64,000 nucleotides of DNA from Cristatella mucedo (lineage: Eukaryota; Bryozoa; Phylactolaemata; Cristatellidae), in the NCBI GenBank assembly GCA_009760855.2, contig WPIO01000006.1, positions 8,427,001 to 8,491,000 of the forward strand, written 5' to 3'. The position numbers were made by a program, and so were the translations under genes. Under the pieces are notes generated by a model. The model did no database searches. It saw nothing but the letters and a program-made list of their open reading frames with translations, and was not told where the DNA came from. The first letter of the stretch is position 1; every line of letters starts with the position of its first letter. This document shows positions 1-10,306 of the stretch, in pieces.

Positions 1-192
1 TATAACTTCTAACTTCAATTTTCGACTTAAACTATGAAAGATAATTTATCAGGCCTTTATATGTGGAAATTCCAATAGCTCTCTTCCAACTAGTCAGCAC
101 CGGCTAACTACTTAGCAGTGACTTCCTTCGATGGGATTAAAATATGGGACACATGATGAATCAAATTATATAAAGGTTGATTATTATTCCAG

Positions 193-348
193 GGAGCTAA
201 ATTACTGATTCTTGATCAGACCTGGTTTGGGTACAACAGGAGTGGGCGGAATCTCAGTGCTATCTTCATTACAGGCCTAGTGCAAGCCGCCACGAAGTAC
301 TCAGTCATGGTCGAAGCACTGTTGAAGTCGCCTAGGGCTCCACAGCTG
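193..348 (+). CDS. Candidate FN3-like exon on the opposite strand
   Basis: An open 52-codon segment runs from an acceptor (ttgattattattccag) to a donor (ctg|gtaagc) on the plus strand. Its second half reads NLSAIFITGLVQAATKYSVM, which resembles the EF-loop and tyrosine-corner half of an FN3 domain (hydrophobic-x-hydrophobic, then GL, then a Y-x-V-x-V strand). It lies on the strand opposite to the main FN3 gene, so it would belong to a converging gene or be an inverted relic. Both ends are phase 0 in this reading, unlike the phase-1 borders of the main gene. No partner exon is visible because the window starts here. Chance openness over 156 bases is possible. Confidence 0.3.
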
Positions 349-909
349 GTAAGCAGTGCAGAGCTTTGAAGCAGCTATATAAAAAACCGCTTGCTGCTTT
401 GACCATGATCACAGGGGTGTTGAGTACGTAGTTCTGTCTATGAATAGATTCTGCTATGAAACCAACTCCGTCTAGCCTGAATACGTGTCACCCCATACCG
501 TATATCTAACAACAAGACAGCATCCGTACAGGTACTGATTCTGCAAGAAAAAGAAAGTTTATAGTTGTTGGGTAATTACATGTAGTGATCATTGTGGCAC
601 AGATTTAGTAGCAGCGGCAGCACAGAGTAGCCACATAACTGGTTTCAAGCCAAAAAACTCGCACAAGGTGGGAAATGCCAATGCAATGTACACCTCTTCT
701 GTAAGAGCACAGTCTATGCTATGTATGGAAACATAGACAACTATGCTAGTGAATGTCGAATTAGAGATAGCTTTTTTATAGAATAAAGCTGTTACGATGG
801 ATTGCATTCGAGTGTGCAACGGAGGCTACTCTGACAGCCTCTTGAGCAATTACTACAGTTTTATCTTAAGGAGAATCATCAGAAAAAGAACAAGCACGAC
901 ACAACTTAC
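349..909. other. No supported gene
   Basis: This interval lies just downstream of the last FN3 exon I can define on the minus strand, so it is probably intron. A minus-strand open stretch from 788 to 589 starts after an AG in the right phase to follow the 910-1046 exon. Its translation is not convincingly FN3, so I do not call it. I see no known repeat here. Confidence 0.4.
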
Positions 910-1046
910 TTGAAGACAATGTTTGAAAATTTTGGGCTCCACTCGAAGGCCCAGGTCCAGCAATGGTATATATTTTAAGAGTGAAACTGTACTTCTGGTA
1001 TGCTTGGAGACCATTGATCCTTGAATCAGATGTGAGATTTACACAT
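910..1046 (-). CDS. FN3 domain 18, second half (last exon in window)
   Basis: This short exon is the C-terminal half of a split FN3 domain. The acceptor is cttttgtag at its upstream side (1047-1055) and the donor is A|GTAAGT at 909-904. Read with two bases carried over from the 1205-1376 exon it starts C-V-N-L-T-S and continues through INGLQAYQKYSFTLKIYTIA, the FN3 GL-x-x-Y-x-x-Y-x-F strand F pattern, to GPGPSSGAQNFQTLSS. The two exons total 309 bases (103 codons) and restore phase 1, the border phase between all domains of this gene. The first Cys (domain residue 59) is the fourth of the conserved set. The phase-1 donor means the gene continues left of the window. Confidence 0.7.
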
Positions 1047-1204
1047 CTACAAAAGTAAAGGTTAGCCGATCAAGCAGATCATTTTATTTATCAGCAGAAA
1101 AGCCTTAACGTCCATCAATCACGTCTGCTTGCAGTAGGCAATTAAGAGTTGCCTGATGCAGGACTCGAGCCCACGATATCGCTCATGAAATGCTAGCATC
1201 TTAC

Positions 1205-1376
1205 ATAATCTTGATACTTTGACCTTGAGGAGCAAGCGGTGGTCCAATAGCAGTGTAACATAATTCCCTGGCAATCACTTCTCCATTGGCACAGGTTCTA
1301 TTAAGAGTTGCCACATTCACAGTCATGCTCGAGTTAGTTAGTCCACTGCTAATCGCTGAGGGAGGGCATGCCGGCA
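1205..1376 (-). CDS. FN3 domain 18, first half
   Basis: The acceptor is tttgtttcag. The exon starts in phase 1 and the previous exon ends in G, giving G|TG (Val), then PACPPSAISSG, TNSSMTVNV, NRTCANGEV and ELCYTAIG. The spacing C4-C29-C40 plus C59 in the next exon matches the four-cysteine FN3 type of the upstream exons, although the strand-B tryptophan is absent. The donor is AT|GTAAGA, phase 2, so this domain, unlike the others, is split by an intron (1204-1047, 158 bases). It is strongly diverged from the amplified domains and most resembles FN3 domain 1 at 56.5 kb, so the two ends of the visible gene keep old single-copy domains around an amplified core. Confidence 0.72.
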
Positions 1377-1489
1377 CTGAAACAAAAACCATACAATGTT
1401 GCACTGCTCCTGAAGCATTGGTAGAGTGACGAAAACATTGGTTGAGGGCCCAAAAAGAATTTCAGCTCTAATTGGGCACAAAACAAGGT

Positions 1490-4200
1490 TTCGTCATTAT
1501 TATTATTATAAATTATACAGCATGCCACTAAATGAGCAACTTCATACACTGCAGGGCAAGATCGTGCAAAGTTCGTCCATGTTTGAACTCAAATCATTAA
1601 CATACATGACTGCTAAATATGGGTCAGATAAAGCCCTCAAACGTATCTACTGAGCATAGATGGCCAGGGTCACATTCTCTAAGCAGCAACAGCTATTAGT
1701 GATGATGAACATAGTGGTTCGCAGGTAGTAACTCGCCTCACCGTGCTCAGCTGAAATATGACTGAACACGAAGCACTAGCTGCAGAGTTTTGCACCAGCT
1801 GTAAGAGCCTGATTGCACATGACGGTAGGTCACCAAGCAGTGAGTTACAGAAGTCAAGACGGGATGTCACAAATGCATGGACCAACTTTGATGTGGTATC
1901 CCTATCTAAACAAGCCCAAATTTTAGCAATGCTATGCAGCTGAAAATATGCAGACTTGATTGTGGAGCTGATGTGGTCGTCTAACAAAAGGTCACTTTGG
2001 AACATGACACCTAGATTTCGTGCCGATTCAACACGAGATATGCTGGTAGAGCCGATTTTGAACATTAGCCTTTCCAGTTTCTGAATCACATTTGGTTTGC
2101 CCATAACTAGTAAGTTAATTTTATCATAATTTCAATAGGAAAATTTGCTGCCATCTATCTGCAGATGCCATCAATACATCCAGCAGGGAAGTTGAGAGAA
2201 TTCGAGGTGCTCGAAGGATGGGAGGGATCTAAGCAGAGGTACAACTGAATGTCATCCACATAGAAGTGAAAGCCAAGATGGTGCTTGGCAACCACATCCG
2301 CAAGAGGGAGAATGTAAACCGTGAAAAGAACCGGACCTAGCAGAGCCCTGAGGTACCCCATATTTCAGAGGTAGCTCGGATGATCTATGTCCATTCACGC
2401 CAATACTGCCGAGTCTCCCACTGAGATAGGACCTGAACGATTGCAAAGCAGTGCCAGTGATGCCCAGGCGAGATGAGAGGCGCTCTAGAAGAACTTGGCG
2501 ATCGATAGTATCAAAAGCTGTCGAATTATCGAGCAAAACAAGCAGAGATACTCTACCCACGTCTGCATTCCTAAGTAGGTCTTTGTACTCCATAAGCGAT
2601 GCTGATTCTGTGGGGTGATTAGCTCTAAAGCCAGACTGGAACTTACTAGCAAGGTTTGAAGTTTCAATATATGAGTTTAGCTGGTCTGCCACGACTCGTT
2701 CCGGTGTCTTTGATAGGAATGGTAGAAGGGAGACTGGGCAGTAGTTGCCCAAGCTCTCTTGGTCTAGTGTCGGTTTCTTGAGTAGTGGTGTGACTACAGC
2801 TTTTTTGAAAGGTGCTGGGACATGACCAGAGGCCAATGACATATTACTGATGCTAGTTAAGCATGGCAGCAGCAGATCAATGCAACACAGGAGCAGGACA
2901 GTGGGAATGGGGTCCACAGGACTTGTTGTCTCCCTTGATTGTGAAATGAACTTCAGGACGAGATCGCTAGTGACCTGCTTGAATGTAGACATTGAGGTAC
3001 TGCAAGGAATCGAGGGACATCATTCTAGGGGGATGCTGCCATCGCAGGGATAAACTCTTGATCTTGTCTATCTCTGGACAAAGAAGCTAGAGAAGCGATC
3101 AGCTAGATCATCATAGGGATCATCCGGTAAGGAGCTAACGTGGGAGCAGTTGAGCACATCGTTGATATCATCATTTTTGGATTGTGCATCTGTGATTCAA
3201 CTATGTTTTTGTAGATGCTAGACTTGGCCTTAGCTAGGATAGATTGGTACGAACTAAAGTAGTCCTTGTATGCTTGTCGACGGACAGTCAGTCTTGATCT
3301 TTTGTATGCTTTTTCAAGCTTGCGCTTAGTAGACCTAGCTAGTGTAACGTCAGAGGTAAACCATAGGCCGTCTGGGCAAGGGCACACAGTGCGCTTAGTC
3401 AGAGGTGCAAACTCGTTGAGCGCATCAGCTTGTGTCGTGTTGTAGCTATCTACCAATGATGACAGGTCGGAAGTAAAACTGAGCAGCAGAAGCAAGGCAG
3501 ATATCATCGTACGGACAGCATCGATGTCAAGGGTGATGAGTTTCGCGATTCACAGGCGATTTTAGAGGAGGACACACATTGTAAACTGAATGAGGTCTGT
3601 GTGGTGTCACATAAGCAGAATTTGGTAATAATTGGTGATAACAAAGTGCAGTTGCATGAAAACATCTGTTTGAGTATGTGACCCTTGATGTGAGTAGGGC
3701 CATGCACCTGAGCCACAAGAGACAACGAGTCGGTCAATGCACAAGATTCAGTGCTGAAGGTATCAGACAAGTTATCAAAGTGAATGCTGAAATCACCCAT
3801 CACGCGGAAGGATCGATTTCTTGCATACAGAATCGAAATTAGATTGGAGAAATCTGAGATAAAGAAGGATTTCGTAACTGGTGGGCGATAGACGACTACC
3901 ACCATCGGTAGCTTGTATTCGGGTGAAATCAAGACAATCGAATCAAAAGACTGCTTCGAAGGAACTGCAAGTGGCTTGAAGTTGAATTTCGAGCGTACGA
4001 TAATAGCAACTCGACCTCGAGTTTTGATTGATCTAGGGGTGTGAAATAATGAGAAACCTGTCAGGGTCACGTCTTTAATTGTCGGGCAGTTTCAGTCAAA
4101 GCGAGCAGGTCGAGACCACTTTCAGAAATAAGGTCGCCTATTAAAGGAAGGAAGTCTCCCACTCTCGTTTTCTCACTCACTCGTCTACACTCGTTCTAAG
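1490..4200 (-). mobile_element. Degenerate L2/CR1-like non-LTR retrotransposon with endonuclease and RT
   Basis: In minus orientation the order is: APE-type endonuclease pieces from about 4195 to 3500 (DLLALTETA, a VVVYRPP stretch, and RVMGDFSIHFDN, the GDFNIH-like motif); a basic linker at 3507-3103; reverse transcriptase at 2992-2250 (AVVTPLLKKPTLD, CPVSLLPFLSKTPERVV, QSGFRANHPTESA, LLVLLDNSTAFDTID, GVPQGS) and the catalytic FYVDDIQLYL box near 2280; then the RT thumb/C-terminal region to about 1750. It is broken by frameshifts and stops. The C-terminal block ending in FKRNLKTHLFRTAF, seen in the copies at 6.3 and 16.7 kb, is missing. A short ATAAT repeat at about 1495-1512 is the 3' tail. 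It sits in the intron between FN3 domains 17 and 18. Confidence 0.85.
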
Positions 4201-4584
4201 GCACCACAAAATGTGTCACTGTTTACAGCACTAAGAATAAATGGCACATGGGGACTGAAGTTCGATCACGGGAGTTAGACTCTTCTCACATTGGAAAGGT
4301 TAAAACAACCAACCTGAGTCGAAATAGCCATCAGCAAGAAGTGCTGGTGTAATAATGCAAATGGGCTCCGATATGCTCTGTTCTCTTATGACACAGCACA
4401 GCATCGATAGCATCATGCCACACGGAGGGGACGGGAAGGGGCCTGTTAGGCACTCTAACAGTATCTCGAACAACCCTCTGGGCAATCCACGGAAAAAGCC
4501 ACTAAATTATTAGCTGCAATTTTAGACCATACAAGCTCTTCTGAATGTCGAAGCCACCAAAAGGGAGGAGGAGGTGAGCAAGCT

Positions 4585-4741
4585 ATCCCTGGTTTGACCC
4601 AGCGGTCAAGGTGCCTGCCTCAAACTAAGGTCAAGACCAGGTCGTAGGCCCAAGCCCTCTGGCATATGTGAAGCACGTGAATAGAGATTAGGTTCTCACG
4701 GGGCGCTAGGCAAATGAAGTATTTTTTATAATTTTTTTAAA
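4585..4741 (+). mobile_element. tRNA-derived SINE, family 1
   Basis: The head is tRNA-like, with an A-box-like TGACCCAGCGGTCAAGG and a decayed B-box region GTAGGCCCAAGCCC. A short body (GGCATATGTGAAGCACGTG) follows, then a 3' segment TAGAGATTAGGTTCTCACGG that matches the 3' end of the L2 elements in this window. It ends in a T-rich tail. Related copies lie at 11.8, 18.5 and 24.9 kb. Confidence 0.7.
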
Positions 4742-4914
4742 CGAACGTTGTAGCTGATGTTGGCTGAGAGCTAGCATGAAGAGCAGAGCAGCATGCCCTG
4801 ACAGCAGGCAACATTAACAGCAGAGCCGTCCAGAAACTGCTCTAATGCTGCTCTATGCAGGAAGAGTGAGATCAGATTGAGCAAAATACAAGCAAATGCA
4901 CGCCGTGCTCTAAC

Positions 4915-5196
4915 CATATTCAGCCGTCGTCACGTTAATAGCTCCACTCTGCGAGCCGTTGCCTGCCACTGTGTAAGCGAAGACGGTCACATTGTAAGTA
5001 GTATATGCTAGCAGTGAGCTCACAGTCAACGATGTGCTGTTTCCCGCAGCAATGTAAACCGTGCCGCTGCCAGCTGCCTGATAGCACAGGAAGTAGCCCA
5101 GCACGATGCCGTTCGGAGAGTTTGGCGGTTGCCATGAGAAGCTGATGCTGCTGTTAGTAACAGACGTATTTGAAAGACCAGTCGGAGCAGATGGAG
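4915..5196 (-). CDS. FN3 domain 17 (class C exon, the only intact one)
   Basis: This 282-base exon (94 codons) has the acceptor ttctcattgcag and donor G|GTTAGA and is phase 1 at both ends. It encodes APSAPTGLSNTSVTNSS, ISFSWQPPNSPNGIVLGYFL, CYQAAGSGTVYIA and LLAYTTYNVTVFAYTVAGNG, ending TTAEY, a complete FN3 fold with the Trp and tyrosine corner. It has only one of the four cysteines of the other domains, so no intradomain disulphide is expected. Truncated relics of this exon occur at 10.3, 12.9, 15.5 and 21.2 kb, so this is the last survivor of the third exon of an ancestral A-B-C module. The weaker donor (GTTAGA) is a caveat. Confidence 0.78.
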
Positions 5197-6349
5197 CTGC
5201 AATGAGAATAATGTATTTATTGTCAGTGTGAGCAAATGGCCTTGTCAGTAATCCACACATATTTCTATCATCAACTATATACACTATCTATTAGCTTTGA
5301 ATGGCAGCCCGATCAGGTCATCACCATAATAAGGATGCTATGCATCTGATTGGCAATCTACAGCAGACATATTAAAAAAATGTGACATGGTTTACATGGT
5401 CCCTTTAATCATAAGGTGCACCTAAGCAATGTAGCAGAACTAGCAAGCATTAGCAGAAAATATTTCGCGAACAAAGGTCAGTGGTAAGCGGACAAATAGG
5501 ATACTCTCTACTCACAGGACTGCCAAAACAAAACGTGTGCAATGAGACCACATTACCAAGTTTGACGGCATTCAAAAGTTCACATAAAGTAGCCTTTCAT
5601 CAACGCTCAAACATACAAAACCATCAATGAAACTAGTGAATAAAAAACTAGACAATACTATCCAAAAGCATAGCATTCAAGAAGTACTCGATAGTTACAG
5701 AGTGGTCGGTCATTTTGTAACACAGTCCTCAAACTTCCAAACTGGGATTATAATCTATCTTAGCAAGTTCACAAGCTCACTCGAGCAAGACAAGCAATCA
5801 CACATACACAGGGCCGGCTGTGTAGGGCAGGAAAGTACTGGCCAAAAGATGTAGTGCATCAGCCACAGTGATGAGAGAAGCTTCCAGTTTAGCTGACAAC
5901 CATTTCAGTCATAATAAAAAATAATAAAAACACCTTTGTATAGCACCCTCCGAGAATTGAATCTCTCTCAAGGCACTTTACAGTTGCTGTTTATATAGCA
6001 TAACCAAATGTTTGGTGGTAACATTCGCAAGGACCAGCGCAAGGCGAATGTGTGTGTGTGTGACCTCACCAGGGTAAGATTGACTGAAGACATTTTTCAA
6101 AAGCTTTCTGTGAAGTAGAGACACTAGGTGAGTGCAAGAGTGCAATAACAGGCTCGATCAAAAGCATAAGAAAATAAATGGGAAAGATAAACTAGCATGA
6201 AAACCAATACAAACAGGTGCAAACACACTAATGCACAGAATAGACAACACTACATTTGCAAAGACGAAATCATCTTCAAGCCGACTGGAAAACGTGCATA
6301 ACCACTGATACTAGCTGCTATGCATGTCGGTTCTTGACCAAACCCTCAC
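5197..6349 (-). other. Intron of the A-B-C module with an L2-type 3' tail
   Basis: This is intron sequence shared with the modules at 10.3-11.3, 13.0-14.1, 16.3-17.8 and 21.3-22.4 kb, for example the block around 5600-5760 that recurs at 10.7, 13.5 and 21.8 kb. About 5920-5995 holds a minus-strand 3' terminal fragment shared by L2 and SINE family 1 (tttgtatagcaccctccg, then GAATTGAATCTCTCTC). A short GT run lies at 6049-6061. I see no coding exon. Confidence 0.55.
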
Positions 6350-7274
6350 TTAACGATGATAAAACTAACTTACTAGTTATGGGCAAACCCAGTGTGATTC
6401 AGAAATTGGAAAGGCTGACTCTCAAAATTGGCTCTGCCAGCATATCTCCAGTTGAATCAGCTCGAAATCTAGGTGTCATATTCCAAAGCGACCTCTCGTT
6501 AGACGACCACATCAGCTCCACAGTCAAATCCGCCTATTTTCAGCTTCATAACATTGCTAAAATTCGGGCCTGTTTAGATAAAAATACCACGTCCAAGTTG
6601 GTCCATGCATTCGTGACATCTCGTCTCGACTTCTGCAACTCACTGCTCACTGGCCTACCAGCATGTGCGATCAGGCGATTGCAGCTGGTGCAAAACTCTG
6701 CAGCTAGGCTTGTCTGTCGTGAGCGTCGCAGTTGCCACATTACTCCACTTCTCGCCGACCTGCACTGGCTACCAGTCAAGCAACGGATTGACTTCAAGGT
6801 TTTGTCCCTCACTTTTAGGTCCCTTCATTCTATGGCTCCAGCCTATCTGTCAGATATACTACCCCATCAGGCCAAGCATCGTACCACCCGCTTTTCGGAA
6901 TCCAACAGTCTGGAAATACCTCATACAAACCTTAAATCCTTTGGAGACCGTGCATTTAGTTCATATGCTCCCAAAGCCTGGAACTCTCTCCCGACCTGCG
7001 TCAGAACATCCCCTGACCTGACCATATTTAAAAGGAACCTAAAAACACACCTATTTAGGACAGCATTCAGTGGGTCCCTGTGATTCGTCCTTCATGTGCT
7101 TATGCGTGCTGACACTGTGCATGCTGCCACTAACCACATTTGCATGCTGACCCTGTGCATGTCACCCTTACCTTTCAATTGCATTTCACTTTACAGCAAA
7201 TGTAAAGCACCTAGAGAGAGATTAAGTTCTCTGAGGGGGCTTTATCAAGTGAATTATTATTATTATTATTATTA
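6350..7274 (+). mobile_element. Young 5'-truncated L2-like insertion
   Basis: About 925 bases carry the C-terminal part of an L2/CR1 RT open from near the left end to 7083: MGKPSVIQKLERLTLKIGS, SLDDHISSTVKSAYFQLH, LVHAFVTSRLDFCNSLLTGL, LHWLPVKQRIDFKVL, SFGDRAFSSYAPKAWNSLP and FKRNLKTHLFRTAF. After the stop comes a 3' UTR with a short conserved stem (agagagattaagttctctga) and an (ATT)n tail. The insertion interrupts module intron sequence; paralogous empty sites at 11.3 and 19.75 kb read through. CTCAC flanks both sides (6345-6349 and 7275-7279), a plausible target-site duplication. The long open frame marks it as recent. Confidence 0.88.
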
Positions 7275-7437
7275 CTCACCCAGACAGTGCCCAATAAGGG
7301 TATAGGGCGGCATCAAGGGAGGCTGCTAACCACATGTAAAAAATGCAGCCCGGCAAGACAGCAAGCAAATAAGCCTGAAACCTGAAATCTTCTCTCAATC
7401 ACAAATACTACATGGTCAAACTCTACGCAACTTAATT

Positions 7438-7722
7438 GCTTCAGCTGGTCTTGCAATAATGTAACAACTTTCTGAGCCATTTCCAACCCAACTATAGTCA
7501 AACACAGTAACTTATTTGTAAGTCATATAGGCTGACAAACCAGTTGCAGCCAGTGTCGCGTTAGTGAAGAGCAAACGTGTAGGCACACAAACTCTGTTTA
7601 CATGGTGGCAAAAGAAGTAGCCCTGGATCACATCGCATGGGCTAGATGGCGGTTGCCATGAGATGACAATGCCACTGCTCGTGTTAGATGCTGTCGTCAG
7701 ACCGGAAGAAGCACAAGAACAC
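7438..7722 (-). pseudogene. FN3 pseudo-exon, class B
   Basis: The FN3 fold is still readable: SSGLTTASNTSSGIVISW, QPPSSPCDVIQGYFFC, TRLLFTNATLAATGLSAYMT. A three-base insertion in the tyrosine-corner strand puts an in-frame TAA where its relatives read Tyr-Asn-Val. The acceptor and the donor after the PAEA end are both lost. It lies between class A exon 9554-9838 and class C exon 4915-5196, the position it also holds in the other modules, so it is the B member of the A-B-C module. Skipping it keeps the frame, because neighbouring exons are phase 1 at both ends. Confidence 0.75.
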
Positions 7723-7782
7723 TAAGAAAATTCGATCAACCGACGAGTAACGAATCTCGCAAATATGCAATGTACGGTAATG

Positions 7783-8375
7783 TATCTCTCTGTGTAACTC
7801 CACAAAGCCACAAAGACTAAGTGGGTATGACAAAGGAGAGTTTTTATGGCACACACACAGCCTAAGCTGCTTTCGCTATGCATTTGGTAGCCAAATCACA
7901 TCATCTCAAGCAACTAAGAGAATGCGAGAAGCATAGCAGAATCAAGAGAGTAGTTGAAGTAGAGAGTAGCATGAAAGTAGCAGCTCAGGACAGCTGGAAA
8001 GGACGTGCCATTATCGGCAGCAGGAGAGCAGATGTCGTCATGTAAGAATCGTGGAAGTGAGTTTCACAGTCTAGGACCTGCAGAGCAGAAGCTTCTGTCA
8101 ATAACAGTAACAATCGAAGGAATGAAATAGCTAATTTATCGTCCATACAATACCTGAGAGAACAAGGAGGCTGAAACTGGTGCAGCAGGTCAGCTAGGTA
8201 TGGAAAAGCTAAGCCGTGGCAGGCCTTGCAGGTCAGTGTGGGAACTTTGCCCTGTATCTGTTAATTAACCGGCAGCCAACCCAGCTCTTTTTTTTTTAGC
8301 AAAAGGGACACACGGCCAAACCTCTGGAATTTGCAAACTAGCCTGAAGTCGTATTCATAGCCAGCAGCAATAGCC
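7783..8375 (-). mobile_element. CR1/L2-like element, family B, 3' fragment
   Basis: In minus orientation this is a decayed RT C-terminus of a family different from the L2 copies: LVCKFQRFGRVS, KELGWLPVN, LTCKACHGLAFPYLADLLHQ, then frameshifted ALQVLDCETHFHDSY. It is followed by a 3' UTR ending in gtggctttgtggagttacac. The same 3' end occurs at 26.5, 31.5, 54.7 and 56.0 kb and, shortened, in all the class C exon relics. It has no (ATT)n tail. It lies between pseudo-exon B and the SINE pair. Confidence 0.75.
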
Positions 8376-8380
8376 CAGTA

Positions 8381-9178
8381 GCTTTTTTCGGTAACCCAGC
8401 TAAGATGGTATTACAATTAACTGGCCGAGACAGAACTAAGGACCTACTCAGTTTTTTGCACGCTACCAAAGGATACAGTTCCGAATCTCCGATAGGGATC
8501 AGAAGTGAAGGCCAGTTGTGGAAGCAGTCTTCTGAACGAAGCGTGGGTCCACGGGCAGTGGGCTGCTAAGGCGGTTCCTTTTCACGACCTCGCCCTGAGG
8601 TCGTGGGTTCGATTCCTGTGGTGGGCGATCCTTTATAGCCACTGCAAGCGGTGGTGATAGCCGTTAAGGCTCCTCTGTCGCTATACAAAAAGAGGCTGTT
8701 TAGTCAGCTAGGATTTATTTATTTACAAATTAGGCAGTTGTCGAATTCGATGCCTAAATTCCGAACACACAGTGATAGTGTGGCTTTTTTCGGTAACCCA
8801 GCTAAGATGGAATTACAATTAACTGGCCGAGACCGAACTAAGGACCTACTCAATTTTTGCAAGCTACCAAATGATACAGTTCCGAATCTTCGATAGGGAT
8901 CAGAAGTGAAGGCTAGTTGCAGAAGCAGCCTTCTGAACGAAGCATGGGTCCACGGGCAGTGGCCTGCTAAGGCGGTTCCTTTTCACGACCTCTCCCCGAG
9001 GTCGTGGGTTCGATTCCTGTGGTGGGCGATCCTTTATAGCCACTGCAAGCGGTGGTGATAGCCGTTAAGGCTCTTCTGTCGCTATACAAAAAAGGCTGTT
9101 TAGTCAGCTAGGATTTATTTATTTACAAATTATGAAGTTGTCGAATTCGACACCTAAATTCCGAGCACACAGTGATAG
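8381..9178 (+). mobile_element. SINE family 2, tandem pair with a 402-base period
   Basis: Two copies (about 8381-8782 and 8783-9178) follow each other without a gap. Each carries a tRNA-like core with the B box GGTCGTGGGTTCGATTCC, then TGTGGTGGGCGATCCTTTAT, a GCAAGCGGTGGTGATAGCCG body and a 3' part with TGTCGCTATACAAAAAG. The copies differ at scattered bases, so the duplication is not the youngest event here. Because the upstream non-tRNA segment is also repeated, this looks like tandem duplication of a locus and not two independent insertions. Other copies lie at 58.9 and, decayed, 59.6 kb. Confidence 0.75.
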
Positions 9179-9553
9179 TTACACAACAGCATCAGCTATT
9201 ATAACAGCAAAGTATTCTAATCCAGCCACATGCTAGGACGTCATTCGAGCAGCAGTTCAGTTTTACCATTGTTTAGTTTCAAGAAATTTTCCGATAGCCA
9301 ATATGTTGAATTAGCCTACCCAAGTCATTGATTTTCAGCCTCCGGACGACTCAGCATCGAATCAATGTCGCTATCATCGACCCATCAGTTACAGTGGCTC
9401 AACTACCCACAAGCAATGCAGTTCTAAAAGCAGCTGTCGTCAAGTGGCCTCGGTGCCAAAACCTATCACCACTGGACAGTGCAGTGCAAACACAAAAGCA
9501 AACATTCTTCATGACAATACACGACACAAATGGCCAAACTCGATGCCAGGTAC

Positions 9554-9838
9554 CTGCTTCAGCTGTTCTTGCGAGAATAGCACTTGCTGAGCCATTACCA
9601 GCCGATGTATAGCCAAACACAGTAACGTTGTAAACGGTGTAGGGTGACAAACCGTTCACGGCCAGTGACACGTTAGAGGAGCCGATGCCGAAGCACACCG
9701 GTGTGCCACTGCTGTTTGCTTGGTAGCACAAGAAGTAGCCCTGGATCACTCCATTTGGGCAAGATGGTGGTTGCCATGTGAAGACAATGCTGCTGCTCGT
9801 GTTAGATGTTGTCGTCAGACCAACAGGGGCACAAGGTG
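9554..9838 (-). CDS. FN3 domain 16 (class A exon)
   Basis: This is a 285-base exon, 95 codons, phase 1 at both ends, with acceptor ctctgattgcag and donor G|GTACCT. The domain starts (A)PCAPVGLTTTSNTSSS and has Trp22 (as FTWQPP, where other copies have FSWQPP), Cys at 3, 27, 38 and 49, CFGIGSSNVSLAV, and the YTVYNVTVFGY tyrosine corner, ending ARTAEA. Class A differs from the right-hand class by two extra residues and by CFGIGSSN in place of CTSSSN between strands C' and E. Sequons at N13, N42, N56, N71 and N82 predict heavy N-glycosylation. The junction with domain 15 reads G|CA (Ala). Confidence 0.82.
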
Positions 9839-10260
9839 CTGCAATCAGAGCAAAGCAGTGACAATGCAATGCTAGACGAACGTGTATTATTGCCTACACT
9901 GACACAAAGAATGATTGTGCGCGACAATAACTGAGCAACTTAACATGCAAGACATAGCACAATTGAATCAAGGCTACTAAATGCAATCAAGAACACATTG
10001 TCTTAAGCAGATACTGCGATAACAGAAAGGAGGTACACCTTAGGAGCGAGGTAGTAAAATCTGGCCCACATACAGTAAAGATCGATAGCCTTAGGGAATG
10101 ACCATTTCGATATACACAGGTTGAGGCTACAGTCAAAGCTTGTGTAAAGAAAAATGGGGGTTTGCATATCTCCTTCTGTAACTCAACAAAGACTATGTGG
10201 GTGTTACATAAGAGAGTGTTACATAGCTAACTCACAGCCTAAGAGCCTTTCAGGACACAT
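9839..10260 (-). other. Module intron and CR1-like 3' tail
   Basis: The intron upstream of a class A exon is repeated at 12.48-12.8, 15.06-15.4 and 20.8-21.1 kb with moderate divergence. About 10165-10260 is the 3' end of CR1-like family B on the minus strand (AGTCTTTGTTGAGTTACAG), joined directly to the cut class C exon relic at 10261. Paralogous sites have the same junction. Confidence 0.6.
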
Positions 10261-10306
10261 TTGTTAGTAACAGACCAATCTGAAAGACCGGAGAGAGCAG
10301 ATGGTG
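10261..10306 (-). pseudogene. Truncated FN3 exon, class C relic
   Basis: About 15 codons match the start of the intact exon at 5196 (PSALSGLSD.SVTN). They stop abruptly after the SVTN codons, where the CR1-like 3' tail begins. The acceptor reads ttgcat in place of ttgcag, so it cannot be used as such. The rest of the FN3 exon is missing. Confidence 0.7.

Noticed and set aside
589-788. Possible further FN3 exon downstream of 910
   Set aside because: The acceptor phase fits, but there is no Trp, no tyrosine corner, no good donor, and the frame ends in a stop at 589.
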